From contig BSYO01000014.1 in NCBI GenBank assembly GCA_033239525.1, positions 18,274,021 to 18,338,020 of the forward strand: a stretch of DNA of 64,000 nucleotides, read 5' to 3'. The number at the start of each line of letters is the position of its first letter. The first letter of the stretch is position 1. The position numbers were made by a program, and so were the translations under genes. Under the pieces are notes generated by a model. The model saw only the letters and a list, made by a program, of their open reading frames with translations. It was not told the origin of the DNA and did no database searches. Of this stretch, positions 30,930-42,739 are shown piece after piece. This DNA comes from Nepenthes gracilis (taxonomy: Eukaryota > Streptophyta > Magnoliopsida > Caryophyllales > Nepenthaceae).

Positions 30930-32009
30930 TCCTTAGGTGAGATATTTGTTCGACGGCACATTACCAGAGAACTCGGATAAGGCCAAACGTGTGAAAAAGA
31001 TAGCAGGCTGGTATATCATTATTGACAAAAAATATACTGACGTGAGTACTCCATCCCATACATATGGTGTCTCACGCCAGAAAAGGCTGACTACGCATTT
31101 GGAGAAGTACACCCCGATATTTACGGATCCCACACTGGTAGCAAGAATCCAACTTTCAAACTCATGAGGTAAGAATATTATCAGTCCACCATAAAGTACA
31201 ACGCCATAAATTTCGTACAAAAATGTAAAAATTGTCAGATGTATGAGAACCTTACCCACCAGCTGCATACAGAGCTCCGAGCTCTATAGTTGCCCTAGCT
31301 GTTTGCACAGTGAAGGCTCAATATCCTTAAATTCCTTCTAGTTGTGTTCGAGTTGAGAAAGTTTGTAATCATTAGTGAGTGTTTCACTAAGTATTGTGCT
31401 AATTTGAGGATAATATTGGTTCACATATCCATCACCTATCCGTAAACTAACGGACAAGTGAAAGTTACTAACCGCACAATACTGCACGGTTTGAAAACAA
31501 AGTTTGAAAATGTTGGGGGATCGTGGGTGAACAAGCTACCATCTATCCAATGCTCATATAGGATGACACCTACAGAGCCGACCTGAGAGATACCCTTTAA
31601 CCTATGCTATAGAATCGAGGCTGTCATACCAATAGAGATCGGACTGTCCAACCTCCGGGTTTAGTGTTTTGACTCGCACAACAACTCACAAAGGTTTCGG
31701 GAGAATCTTGATCTACTTGAAGAAACTTGAGACATGGCACGATTGCAGACGACAGCTTAATAGCAAAGGATTACCCAATACTACAATAAGAATGTGAAAG
31801 CGCACCAATTTGAAGTGAGAGATTTAGTATTACGGAACATTGAAGCAACTAGTAAAAATGTCAACTGGAACAAGCCATCACTAAATTGGGAAGGACCGTT
31901 CTTGGTCTCGACCATCCATTGGAATGGAGTGTATAAATTATGCACCAAAAATGGAAGACTAATCTCTCGAATTTGGAATGTCTCTTACTTTAAAAAATAT
32001 TATCAATGA
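30930..32009 (+). pseudogene. Integrase relic, gypsy copy A
   Basis: The N-terminal part is YLFDGTLPENSDKAKRVKK. The core is heavily decayed but keeps TNRTILHGLKTKFENVGGSW and a YPLTYAIESR-like stretch. The C-terminal part is an ORF at 31794-32009 with RDLVLRNIEATSKN, NWEGPFLVSTIHWNGVYKL and RIWNVSYFKKYYQ, the terminal block of Tat integrases. Stops throughout the core preclude activity. Confidence 0.82.
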
Positions 32010-32653
32010 ATGTACTTATTACTTAGTAAAATTAGTTTGTATCATGTTGAGTGCTTGTAAATTTTGTAATATTTTATTAATAAAATAATCATTTATTGTT
32101 TGTTCATATACTTGTTTGTTATTTTATGATATTACACGACCTAGGCTGCTCCTAATTCTGGTGAAATCCAATCACCTGTCCCTGAAGCGACACTTGGTGG
32201 CCGGCAAAACTCGGTCACGTAATTGAGCGGCCTGAATGAGGTTGGATTGTTGAAACTTGGTCACGAAACCAAACGGTCCTAATGAGGTGGAAGGTTAAAA
32301 ACTTAAGGGACTTTCTTAAAGTACACATGATAAGACCTTCAAGGTACTATCGTTAGTTAAAAACGGTCAAAAACTTTAAGTTAGGCACATAAAAGTTTTG
32401 ATACCGTCCTGTTCATTTGAGGGACAAAGACCATGTGTGGATAACGATTTAAGTAATATTAAGTGCCCAACATTTATTATATAATGTCCAGCCAACTTAT
32501 ATATACTTATATATATATAAATATAAGTATGAGCAACTAAGAGAGAGGGAGAAAAAATCATTGACACAATGATGTAAAAATATTTCATTCTATTATGAAA
32601 AAATGTTACAATTACAAGTGTAATATAAAAAAATAAAAATAAAGTACAAGAAT
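32010..32653. other. Spacer between integrase and antisense ORF, gypsy copy A
   Basis: About 640 bases where the sense and antisense transcription units meet tail to tail. A short palindrome-like run of TATATA lies at 32500-32525. No gene. The equivalent spacer in copy B is 43819-44454. Confidence 0.6.
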
Positions 32654-34521
32654 TTATTTAGGAAAAGGACGTGGCTATGAAATCCCCGGCAGAAGCTCCC
32701 AAGAGTCCACATTGTCTTTGGGACGATATAACACATCTGAGTTATAGCAAGCATTGGCGTTCCTAGGATGAAATATGAAAATTGGAATATTAGGAGCCAC
32801 CATTTTAATGATGTTTCGGAGCTTGCTCTTTAACCTGAAGTTCTAGTCTCAAAGGACAACATACTTCTACTTCATCATAAATAGCTTATGTTCAAGTTGG
32901 AAAGTACGCTCATTTGAAGTCAGGAACTCCTCTTTTTCAGCATAATTATAAGCTAGGTAGTCGGTAGAGCAGGCAAGATGATGGGCCATTTCTTGAGACT
33001 GTAAAGAAAACAGAACAAGTCAGTGACTATAAAGAAAGTAATAAAAGTACTAAGGAAAGGTTTAGTCAGTACCTTAGAGATGGAGAAGCTCCCTGAAGGA
33101 GCATCACTTGTAGGGACCTCCAATGTCTCCTGGACCTCGAGCTCTGAGGGCTTTACACCAGCCACCTCATGGACTCCTCCGATAATAACATCCCCCTCTC
33201 AAACAAAGAGGGGCTCAAAAACCGATGTCTTCGATCGCCGCTGCTTGGCCTTGGACGTGGGACCCTCCAAGAGAGACACGTTTGCCACCACGACTAGCCC
33301 CTTAGCCTCGTCTTTGACTTCGTCAGATGCTAGGGGCTCGGAGAATAAAACCTCTATAACTTCAAGCATGTAACCTCAAAGTGACCACCTTAATGATGTC
33401 AAGCTAACCTAAATCAATTAGTGGCATATCCTCGTGACCTCACCGGATTGAGTCTTACTGTCCAGGATATACCCTTAGTAAAGTTAGTAGAGATGTTGGG
33501 TAAGGACTCTTGACGCCGGGCAATGGGTGAGCGTAGACACCCCATACGAGGTAAGTGTTGGAGTAGGGATCAGCACATCTTTAGCTCTAGCTTTAGCAGT
33601 AAACTCCGATGGCTGACAACTTCCATCTGGCCCAGTGGCCCCAAGGGCTTGGGCCAAGGAGGATGTGGAAGTTGGAACCACTCTCACCGACCGCTTTTTC
33701 CTTTTTATTAACTGATCAATGGTGGCTTCGTCTTCAAAGGTGGATGCGGCCGAAGCCTCCTTGCACTTGGGCGGTTGGGTTGATAGTTCTTTCATTTGAA
33801 GTGACTTTGCTTTCCTCTTGTACTTCCTTTTATGGACCGGCGGTGTTGGGGGAGCATCTAATCCCTCAAATATAGGCTCCCATTTGACTAGAGTAAGGGA
33901 CTCGACTAGCAGCCATCAATTCTTCTTGTTCTCATTAAAGGAGTTGGCATATTCCTTAAGAAGATTTGTTAATGCTTTGGTCGACTCCTTCTCATGATCC
34001 ATTATTTCAGAATGAAAAAAAGAAGAGACTAGGCCCCATTTATTAGAGAGCTCCCATCTAGAGGGAGCCGCCAAATAAAAGAATTGATCCTTCCATCTTT
34101 TCGTTGAGTTAGGGTTTCCCCAACTTAACTCAAAATTAGGCCGTGGAGAGACCACAATCTAGTACGCTTCATGATAGAAAGGAAGAATAATTTTCACAGC
34201 CCTGGTGTTAAGTACCAGGCCGTGAATGCGGGCAAAAAAACCCAAAGAAACGATATAGCTTACTGTGTTTGGCTGTAATTTAGCGACCAGAATGTGGAGG
34301 TCCACAATTATTCTGGTACAATTTGGCGCCCAGAGAAAACGGAGACCACCTTTCAGATAAGTCTCGTAGATGGTAATGTAGCCCTCCGATAGAGAAGGGG
34401 TTCTACAACTAACTTTGGGCAGGAGGTATATTAGCGAGTTTGAAATTCTATAGCGAGCTTGGAGATACTCGATGTCGCCAGAGGTGAGAACTGATTGAAT
34501 ATCGTTGACGCTAGGAGCCAT
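32654..34521 (-). pseudogene. Antisense ORF of Tat element, copy A (gypsy-type transposon domain, coiled-coil tail)
   Basis: Reading minus from the ATG at 34521: MAPSVNDIQSVLTSGDIEYL, LPKVSCRTPSLSEGYITIYE, TYLKGGLRFLWAP, LQPNTVSYIVSLGFFARIHG, then WKDQFFYLAAPSRWEL. The order fits the plant 'putative gypsy type transposon' domain (PF04195). A Lys/Ser/Thr-rich middle follows. A 74-base GT-AG intron at 32999-33072 then joins to SQEMAHHFACATDYL and a heptad-like Leu/Glu segment. It closes on a TAA at 32654. It is broken by a TAG near 34157, a TGA near 33914 and a frameshift near 33500. Extra antisense ORFs are known in Tat elements; their role is unknown. A TATA box lies 100 bases upstream of the ATG. 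Confidence 0.72.
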
Positions 34522-34620
34522 TGAGAAGAAAGGTTTTCGTTGATGAAGAAGATGGCGAAAAAATTTCAAAAGTGAAGCAGAAACGAAGGGTTTAAAAGTA
34601 TGAAATGAAAATTTTGAAAC

Positions 34621-34630
34621 CTATTTATAG
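34621..34630 (-). promoter_or_regulatory. TATA box of the antisense ORF, copy A
   Basis: The minus strand reads CTATAAATAG, about 100 bases upstream of the antisense ATG at 34521. The same motif sits at 46424-46433 in copy B. Confidence 0.6.
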
Positions 34631-35002
34631 ACGAGGCACCTGGGTCAAAACGACACCATTGAGTTTGAAATTCAAAAGACACGCCTTATCATGACGGTAA
34701 TACATGTTGGCACCTCATCGGCTCTATCGCACGTCAAATTGCTCAAAGTCAGTAATGATGGCTTGTGTGTTTCAAAAAATGACAGGGGACTCAAAGAAGT
34801 TTGCATTTAATGTAGTTGTTGATGGCTCAAATAAAGATAGTTAGGTTAATAACCGTCATCTGATGAAACCTTTCAGACTGAAAGTCCTCGTCGAACTAGC
34901 AAGCAAAGCCCATTGGATTAACAGCATGGGTTTGGTCAAATAACTGCCCTCAAACATCATATCAGAAGGTTGAATTTTAGGCCTCTTGACATGAGTGATT
35001 AG

Positions 35003-35664
35003 TGATTAGTATTGTTGCTGATAACCCATGAGGAAGATATTGTTTACGGATTTAGCCCATAAAGCATGGAGGCCCAATCAGCCTAAGCAGTCTAAATCGA
35101 TATATACGCTCGAAGGCTTTATTCGAGTAGTTAGCTCTTTGGATGAAGATGGTACCAACGGTCGAGACAGTTTTCAGTTCTTATCTTAAAATAATGGCCT
35201 CGGACGCTAGTTGGAACCGTCATTTGAACAAAACCTTACCCACCTGGTAGTTTCCTGGCCGGTTGATAGGAAAAGTCAACCACCCCCTAACCTCTCTAAA
35301 AACCCCTCCTTTCCAGTGAGAAAAGGGGTCGACACTTAAACTAAACTAAAGGCAATTTAAGATGCCCTGAGTATGCGCTTTCTCTAAAATTAAGACGCTT
35401 TTAAAAAAGTACAAACTCCCAAATAAAAAACATTTTTATGGATTCTTGAACTTTCATCCTCTCCTTTTCCTGTCTTTAAAGAATGATACTAATTTAAACG
35501 TTGGAGGATATACTAGAGAGTGAGTCCCACTAAATCCTTTGACCGTATTTTATATTGTACAAGATTCAGATTAAAGAACGTATAGATATTAGACCTGATT
35601 CAAGTCCGATGGACAAATTTTGGTTTCCTAATCCGTACTATATTCCGGATCCTCAAACGCATCA
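35003..35664 (+). repeat. 3' LTR, gypsy copy A
   Basis: 662 bp, starting TGATTAGTATTGTTGCTGAT and ending CAAACGCATCA, followed by the target duplication GGTAT. The TATA position is degraded (CTCTCTAAAAACC). The family cassette is at 35484-35530. Confidence 0.9.
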
Positions 35665-36561
35665 GGTATGGATCACTATAGAGTTGCAAAGAAAGTGATC
35701 AAATATTTGGCTACTCAAATTTAAATTTTGTTGGATGTGTTGATTCATATAAATCAATATCTGGATATGTATTTATATTTATTTGTGGAGTTATATTTAG
35801 GTGAAATATAAAGCAAATCCTAGTTGCTAGATTAACTATGAAGTTAAATTCGTTTATTATTTTGAGATTATGAAGTATAGTGTATGTGTGATGAATTTTA
35901 TCTCTTGGCTTAGAATTGTGAATTTTATTTCAAAACCATTGAGAATATATAGTGATAATTCATTTACTATTTTCTTGGTTAAAAATAATAAATATAGTAG
36001 TTAAAATTAGACATCAATATGGAGTTTTTGGTTATAAAAGAACATATTAAAGTAAAGAAAATAGTTATTGAATACCTTAACACTGAGTAGACGATTATTG
36101 ATTCTTTAATAAAAAAAACTTGCCGTTGAGATTTAAAAATTATATAGTTAGAATGAAATTAGGTTTTATTATGTGATTTTCATTATATAGGCAACAATAT
36201 TTTTAATAAAATTTTTATTTATTTGTGATGTTTTATTAAAATTTATGTATACATTAGTTAATTTATTCTGATAAATCAATAATTAGATCTAAAATAAATA
36301 TAAGATTTATTTATTAAATAATATTACTATAGATTTGTTAATATTTTAAGGAACATAATGTACTGTAATGTATGAAAGATACCGTTCTTATCATTAGAAT
36401 TTATTTATTTTGTTTTTTAAGAATGTGGAATGATGATTTTTGTATATCATATCAAGTGATGTATGGACCAAATGAAAGAACATTAAAAAATTTTTTAATT
36501 ATTTTTAATTTAAAATTTCAGCTGTATGATTCAACATGCTCTTTGAATTCTAGATACCCAT
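35665..36561 (+). pseudogene. Ty1/copia pol relic, RNase H part and 3' region (right half, copy A)
   Basis: This resumes the reading frame cut at 25994: GMDHYRVAKKVIKYLATQI, then in shifting frames a SDSNFVGCVDSYKSISGY-like block. Next are FVYYFEAMKYSVWLRNFIS and LRIYSDNSFIIF, then a residue of the IVIEYLNTE end near 36060-36090. The rest up to 36561 is AT-rich and could include the copia 3' LTR, whose ends I could not place. Confidence 0.75.
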
Positions 36562-36829
36562 TTGATGGGTCCAATAACCTTGGGCTAATGCGCCAGGCCC
36601 GCAGTAAGCCCACAATCTAACTTCAAATTAAAAGTCCCACATTGCTTTTTAAGAAACAATATATCTGCAAACTCCACTATAAAAGCAAGTATCCTCAAGC
36701 ATTGAAGGACAAGTGGGAGAAACACGAAGAAGCTCCATAAGGCTCCATATGGCTCGGAGAATGGCATAGCCGTTGCTAGCCGATCTCCAATAAGAGCAAG
36801 CTAGCAGCTAGGAGATCCTCGATTCTCCC

Positions 36830-37200
36830 TTCTCATCCAGAGGCCCTTGGCTCTCCGCCGCCTCGACCCCAGGCCCGCCGGGCCGAGGTCCCGCCCTCCT
36901 ATAGTCCGGAGGCCCTCAGCCCTCCGCCGCCACGAGGCCCTCGGCCCTCCTACTATCTAGAGGCCCTTAGTCCTCCATCCAGGAGGCACGGAGGTCCACG
37001 ACCCTCCTACAATCCCGAGGCCCTCGGCCTCCGCCGCACCCGAGGCCTTGACCCTCCATCAGGAGGCACAGGCTTTGGCCGCCGCCACGGGAGGCCCTCA
37101 ACCTCCTCAAATGCTAGAGGCCATCAACCCTCCGCCGTCCGGGAGGCCTCACCCTCCGCTCAACCAAGAAGCCTTCAATCCTCCGTCTTAGGAGTCACGA
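36830..37200 (+). repeat. Degenerate GAGGCCCTCGGCCCTCC minisatellite
   Basis: At least ten imperfect units around GAGGCCCTCGGCCCTCCGCC, with spacers of about 10-20 bases (for example 36910, 36938, 37015, 37040, 37100, 37140). Each unit is partly self-complementary (GAGGCC/GGCCTC). Confidence 0.7.
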
Positions 37201-37309
37201 TCCATCTATCCTATAGCCAAGAGTTTCAGATTCAAGGGTTGGTCCTCCGCCTGTGTAACAAGAATGTTTACTTACTAGTTCCATTTAGTCCTTCTTCTAA
37301 AGTTACCCT

Positions 37310-37482
37310 CCGTGGGCAATAAGCCACCCTCTCGCGGGCGCACCTATAAATCACCCGCGGCGCACCCTGCCGCTCCGCCCTATGCCCCCGGCGCACTTGC
37401 GCCCGCTGGCGCACCCTGCCGCTGTCATGGCGCACCTATAGCCGCCCTTTGCCGGCGCACCTGTCACCTCCGTGGGCATACA
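37310..37482 (+). repeat. Degenerate GGCGCACC minisatellite
   Basis: GGCGCAC(C/T) recurs about every 20-35 bases (GGGCGCACCTATAAATC, GGCGCACCCTGCCGCT twice, GGCGCACTTGCG, GGCGCACCTATAGCC, GGCGCACCTGTC). It is bounded on both sides by CTCCGTGGGCA (37306 and 37467). It ends where copy B of the duplication begins. Confidence 0.6.
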
Positions 37483-37861
37483 GGGTTTGTTGCATGAATT
37501 AAAAAAATTTCTCTCTAATAGAATTTGAAATAAGGGATTTAGGTTATGTACCTCATATTACTGTAATTAAAATCATTTGAGATAGACTGTAATGTATTTT
37601 GAATTTATCTTAGAGGACCTATATTAATAAATTTTTAGATAGATTCCAGATAAAAGACTATTCACTAAGTATAGTTCCTATTATAAATGGTAACAATTTT
37701 AATTTAAACTAATTTCTAAAAAATAAACTTGAAATGAAATATTTGAAAAGCATTCCATGTGTTTCTATTGTTGAAAACCTAATGCATACTTAGATGCGCA
37801 CAATACTTGGTATCGCTTTTGTTATTGGAATATTAGGAAGATATTAAAGTAATCTAGGTGT
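37483..37861 (+). pseudogene. Ty1/copia pol relic (left half, copy B)
   Basis: It starts abruptly inside the reverse transcriptase at the GLLHELKKF segment; the upstream YVDN part present in copy A is absent. It continues as in copy A to the gypsy insertion point, whose target site here reads GGTGT instead of GGTAT. Confidence 0.8.
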
Positions 37862-38522
37862 TGATGGGTATTATTACCGATGGCCCATGAGGAAGATATT
37901 GTCTACAAATTCAGCTAATAAAGTATAGAGGCCTAGTCAGTCTATGTAGCCCAAATCGATTTATGCGCCCAAAGGTTTTATCCAAGCAGTTAGCTCTTTG
38001 GATAAATATGGAATCAATGATTGAGGCAGTTTTCCTTTCTTATGTTGAAATAACGGCCTTGGGTGCTAGTTGCAACTTGCCATCGAACAAAACCCTATCC
38101 ACTTGGCAGTTTCTTGGGTGGTTGACAGGAGAAGTGAACCACCCCCAACCTCTATAAAAACCCCTCCTATTCAATATGAAAAGGGGTCGATATTAAAAAT
38201 AAACTAAAGACAATTTAAGACACCCAAAGTACACACTCTCTTTAAAACTAAAACGCTTTCAAAAAAGTGCAAACCCTCAAACAAGAAATATTTTTATGGA
38301 CTCTTAAACTTGCATCAACTCCTTTTTTTCTCTTCAAAGAAGGATACAAATTTGAGTATCAGAGGATATACCGAGGAGTGAGTCTTACCAAATTCTTTGA
38401 CCATATTTTATGTTGAACAAGATTTAGATTAAAGGACATACAGAAACTGTATCCGATTTAAACCTGAGGGATAAACTTTAGCTCCCTAATTCGTACTACA
38501 ATCCGGATTCTTAAATATATCA
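37862..38522 (+). repeat. 5' LTR, gypsy copy B
   Basis: 661 bp, nearly identical to the copy A 5' LTR and ending ATATATCA. A TATA box is at about 38151-38160 (TCTATAAAAA). The family cassette at 38343-38390 is better kept here (AGTATCAGAGGATATACCGA) than in copy A. Confidence 0.9.
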
Positions 38523-38540
38523 TTGACACCGTCTATAGGA
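38523..38540 (+). other. Primer-binding site, gypsy copy B
   Basis: TTGACACCGTCTATAGGA, identical to copy A, directly after the LTR. Confidence 0.75.
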
Positions 38541-39099
38541 ATCAACTAAAAAGTCGATAACCACACTCCTGTGAAAGACAATATGGTAAACACATGAGTA
38601 CGAGTTAGTACACTAGTTAGAGATGCCACCTCATGTGGTAATTGCCATCTTGGGGTAGTAGGGTGGACGATCATTTCGAACCTGTGATATGCGAACTTGT
38701 AATAAGAATGGACAACATCTCCAAAGCTGTCCAAACTATATGCACCCGGCTTGATGAGTGGCGAGAGGGGGCTTCACCTTCCACCTCCCAAACAACAACC
38801 TCCAAATGAAGGAGGAGGGGAGGGAAGTGCCTGGCAGATAAGGGCTGACGGCCTGAAGACCTCAGGACTAAAGCTTCCTCGAGTAACAAAGTATCGACGT
38901 GCTTGGAGGGTTGTCTCAATTATAGAACCTAGGAGAATAGCCCTGAAAGGCAAAATTCTTGTTATTCTAGTGGCGATAGAGAGCCCTCACACCAAGTAGG
39001 AGCCTCACACGGTATGCTCCCTTCGAATGTTGTGAGTCGCCCAGCCTCTTAGGCCGAACAAAACCCTTTGGAATTGAGGATCTTCCTCAACAAGAAGAG

Positions 39100-40180
39100 G
39101 ATGGTTGCTCCTCCACAAATGGAGGAGAAAATTAAAAAAAATATGTCAGCATGTCTTTGAAGGAGATGTTGGAGGACGAGCCGCTGACTTGCGGAGATCT
39201 CCATTCACAATGGAGATCCAAGCCATCCACTCTCATAAGTTGAATCTTCATTACAGGAGATAATGCAGTGGTAACGCTGAGTCAATGAACCTTCTAGACC
39301 ATTTCTACACTCTCCTAAACTTTCAAGGCTCAGATGAGACAGCGATGTGTCCATACTTTCCCTTAACCCTTAAAAAGACGCAGTATAGTACTATCAGTTT
39401 TAATCAACTCGATTAGGGCGTTTGAGGTTTTGGGCGGTTTTTATCCTAGTTCTCCTCAGTAGAAGAGAGAAGCAACAATGGCATCTAAATCGGGTGAAGC
39501 AGGGCCAAACAGAGTGTGAAGAAGTTCCTAGGCAGTGTGTGATAGAGGCCAAGAAAAACTCAAGCCCCGATGAGGTGAAATTGAGTGGTTTCATATCCAC
39601 ATTAGAGTCGAGGACTTCTTGATGTCACGGCCCACCAAGCCTTCAGAAGAGCCAAGACCATTGCTTAGCCTATAGCAGCGGCCAGAAGGCTAATGAAGCA
39701 AAACAACCAAAACAATGGGACCAATTTTTTCAGAAGATGGTGGAAGGATAGAGGAAGAATGAAGACTACATGGGTCCCCGAGGACCAATGAAGCAATAGA
39801 AGTCCGAACCGACGTTGCGAAGGGAGTTCAGGCCTTTAGACTTGACTCCTTTGAATGACATTCATGCCAACATCCTAATACAGATTCAGGATGAAAAGTT
39901 ATTCAAATTGTCAAAGACATTGAAGAATCCAGATAGAGGCGACTAGTCAAAATATTATCACTACAATCGGTCAGGGGCCACAATACTAAAGACTGTCAGA
40001 TGCCGTAGAAGAAAATTGAAGAGCTAATCAAGAAGGGACACCTCACTCGTTTCTTGCAAAGATCTGGACAGACTCTTGAATGAGCACATGGGAGTGAGGC
40101 TGAACTACCAAGGAATCGAGTGGCAGTTGGGATCGTGAATATGATTTTCACACGTCCAACTTAGGATGAAGTTCCGAAAA
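39100..40180 (+). pseudogene. gag relic, gypsy copy B
   Basis: The same blocks as copy A, more damaged. The HKFKMLALESYNGNTDP segment is replaced by unrelated sequence at 39235-39285, and several small deletions follow. The distal KKIEELIKKGHLTRF block remains. Confidence 0.75.
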
Positions 40181-40188
40181 GCTCAAGG

Positions 40189-40700
40189 ATGGCCATCAGC
40201 CATAAGAAGCTAAGGATAGGAGTTAGGGATGATGATATTATTAGTTTTAGTAATAAAAATATGACACGTGTAACTTTTCTACATTCTAATCCCTTAGTTG
40301 TAACCCCACTTGTCTTTAATGGTGGCATAAACTACCAGTTAAAACGAGTATTTGTTAACAGTAGAAGTTTGATGAATTTACTTTATCTCAATACTACTTT
40401 AAATTAGGATTAAAAAGAAGTCAATTAAAAACTATTGAGGGACTTCTGTACGGATTGGACAATGAACTGATACCTGTCCAAGGGATCGTCCAACTTGAAG
40501 TTACACTAGGTACCTATCCGATGACGGCCACCAAGATGCTGTCTTTCTTGGTAGTAGATCTTTCCTCGACCTACAATGTTATCTTTGGATACCCCTATCT
40601 AACGGCTTTTGGGGTAATGGTTTCGATTCCACATTTGAAAATAAAGTTTCTGACCCCATACGGCATAAGAAAAGTTATTGGTGATTAGATGATCGAGCGG
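40189..40700 (+). pseudogene. Aspartic protease relic, gypsy copy B
   Basis: ORFs 40189-40407 and 40455-40688 parallel copy A. The catalytic region reads VFVNSRSLMNLLYL, with the same Asp-to-Asn change as copy A plus a further Ser-to-Leu change. The defect therefore predates the duplication. Confidence 0.8.
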
Positions 40701-40989
40701 GCATGCTACTTGTCTTAGACTACTTAGACACCCCTTGGTTAACCAATTGATGACCTCGACTTCCATGATGAGACTATATTATTACAAGCTCAATCTAGAG
40801 AATTTACGGATCGAATCCCATTGGACCCTAATGATCAAGAGAAATGCATCAAGATTAAAAGTTCTCTATCCGAATCCCTTCGAAGCTAACTTATCAGTTT
40901 CCTCCGATAGAATTCAGACATTTTTGCCTGGACACATAATGGTATGTCAGGAATACTGATCGGAGTAGTAGTTTATAAGTTGGACCTAA

Positions 40990-42260
40990 ATTTCGGTCAT
41001 TAGCTTGTTCGGCATAAGTGAAAAAATTATTCGGTTGAAAAACTTATTTCCATTCATAAGGAAAGTTCAATATTCTGAATAGTTGTCTAATGTGGTCATG
41101 GTCAAGAAAAGTAATGGGAAGTGGAGAATTTGCATTGATTTCAACGACATTAACAAAATATGTCTAAATGACAGCTTTCCATTACTGAGAATTGATCTGC
41201 TTGTAAACTCAATGTTCGGGCACAAACTATTGAGTTTGATGGATACATACTCAGGCTACAACTAGATTTGGATAAGTTTAGAAGACGAGGAGCACACGGA
41301 GTTCATGACCAACTAATGGATATATTGTTATAAAGTTTTGCCTTTTGATCTAAAAAATACCAGTGTCACCTACCAGCAACTTGTCAACAAAATATTTGAT
41401 ATTGAGATTAGATGAAATATGAAAGTATATGTAGACGACATGCTCATCAAGAGTAGGGTGGCTGAGGACCATATTCGGGATCTAGACGATGCGTTCAATG
41501 TCCTTCGAGCATACCATATGAAACTCAATCCAAATAAGTGTATGTTCAAGTGATCTCAAAAAATTTTTTGAATTTTATCGTCTCACATCAAAAGATTGAA
41601 GTAAAGCCTGAGAAGATTGAGGCAATTCTTGACATGAATCCCCCTCAGATTGTAAAAGAATTCCCAAAATGGCTGACTAGGAGATAAGCGGCACACTTCC
41701 GCTTTTTGGCTAATTCTGCCGATAAGTACTTGCCTTTCTTCAAATCTTTAAGGGAATGAGAGCCTTCAATTTTAATGGACCGTCGTGAAGTTGTGTTCCA
41801 AGAATTCAAGGAGTATCTTTTGAACCCTCCACTTCTCACTTCCTCTCAAGAAGGCGAGGAGCTGTATTTGTATCTTGTTGTATCTGACACCGCTTTAAAC
41901 TCTATCCTAATTTGACAATAGTCCAATGGGTAGCTGTTTGTGTACTATGCCAGCAAGATTTTGACCTACCCAGAGACCTGTTATTCTCATGTAGAAAGGA
42001 TGGCTCTGGCGCTTATGTATTCTGCCCGAAAACTCTGACCGTATTTTTAAGCATACAAAATTATTATCTTGATTGACCAGCCATTAAAAGGAATATTGCA
42101 AAGGCCAGATATGTCAGGACAACTGGTCAAGTGGGTCATTGAGTTAGCTGAGTTCGACGTAGAGTTTTGACTGAAACTAACCTTAACAAGCCAAGGCCTT
42201 ACCGACTTTATTATTGAAATGACCCAAACTCTAGAAACCTTGTCCTTATTGAAGCTAACG
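40990..42260 (+). pseudogene. Reverse transcriptase and RNase H relic, gypsy copy B
   Basis: It keeps NGKWRICIDFNDINKICLND, LSLMDTYSGYN (then a stop), MKVYVDDMLIKSRV, and the RNase H blocks YLYLVVSDTALNSIL and ILIDQPLKGILQRPDMSG. Stops shared with copy A plus private frameshifts (for example near 41550 and 41760) inactivate it. Confidence 0.86.
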
Positions 42261-42560
42261 GTCAGCAACACTCCAACATGGACTTTGGCGTGGGCCGGTT
42301 CTTGATACAAGTAGGCGATCAAGCGTGGTCTGAGAGCACCTGTTGGGTCAGAGATAAAATATTCTGTGATCATTGGATTCTGACCAATATTATTCGTAGA
42401 AGTATGAGGCACTACTTGCATGACTTAGCTTGGCCAAAGAGTACTCGGTCGAGAACCTTATTGTCTACAATGACTTGAAATTAGACATTAATCGGGATTG
42501 AGAAATTTTTGAAGCTTACAACCCATAATTTCCAAATCTCTCAAGGTCAAGGTTTGATTT
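42261..42560 (+). pseudogene. Second RNase H relic, gypsy copy B
   Basis: This corresponds to 30430-30710 in copy A, but many short deletions scramble the frame; the VDGSS motif is lost. Recognised mainly by alignment to copy A. Confidence 0.65.
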
Positions 42561-42739
42561 CATTATTTGATAATGTGGAGATGATCCACATTAAAAGGCG
42601 GAAAGCCCGCAATTAGTAAAATTCGTAGTGATCGGGGACCACTGAGCCACGCATGAGAGATCGTGAAGTCCTTAGAGTTCCTAGGATAAATGACTTAAGT
42701 CAAAGTATGCTCTGAGATAGCCAATGCCAACAATTGGAT

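Larger units (their letters stand above)
26000..35664 (+). mobile_element. Tat-lineage Ty3/gypsy retrotransposon, copy A (defective)
   Basis: Order: LTR (26000-26654), PBS, gag, protease, reverse transcriptase, RNase H, second RNase H, integrase, spacer, antisense ORF, LTR (35003-35664). The target duplication GGTAT is at 25995-25999 and 35665-35669. The two LTRs differ heavily from each other (roughly 15-20% by eye), so the insertion is old. Two RNase H domains, an antisense ORF after integrase and a primer-binding site of the (T)GGCGCCGTCTGTGGGA kind are traits of the Tat/Ogre lineage. All sense ORFs are broken. Confidence 0.92.
25619..36561. repeat. Copy A of a ~10.9-kb direct duplication
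   Basis: This interval and 37483-48382 align end to end, including the copia flanks, the gypsy element, its target duplication and its antisense ORF. By eye they differ by a few per cent, mostly substitutions and small indels. The left breakpoint is AGGGTTTGTTGCATG in the copia pol region; the right is AGATACCCATT. Confidence 0.9.
36562..37482 (+). repeat. GC-rich spacer between the two duplicated copies (LTR-like)
   Basis: It starts TTGATGGGTCCAATAACCTT, has AAAAGTCCCACATTG near 36630 and a TATA-like CTATAAAAGC near 36680, then turns strongly GC-rich up to 37482. This layout is that of an LTR with promoter, but no partner LTR, primer-binding site or target duplication was found. It contains two minisatellites. 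The ORF at 37312-37497 is a by-product of the repeats. Confidence 0.4.

Noticed and set aside
37312..37497. ORF in the GC-rich spacer
   Set aside because: It is a Pro/Ala-rich reading of the GGCGCACC minisatellite, and part of it crosses into the duplicated segment.
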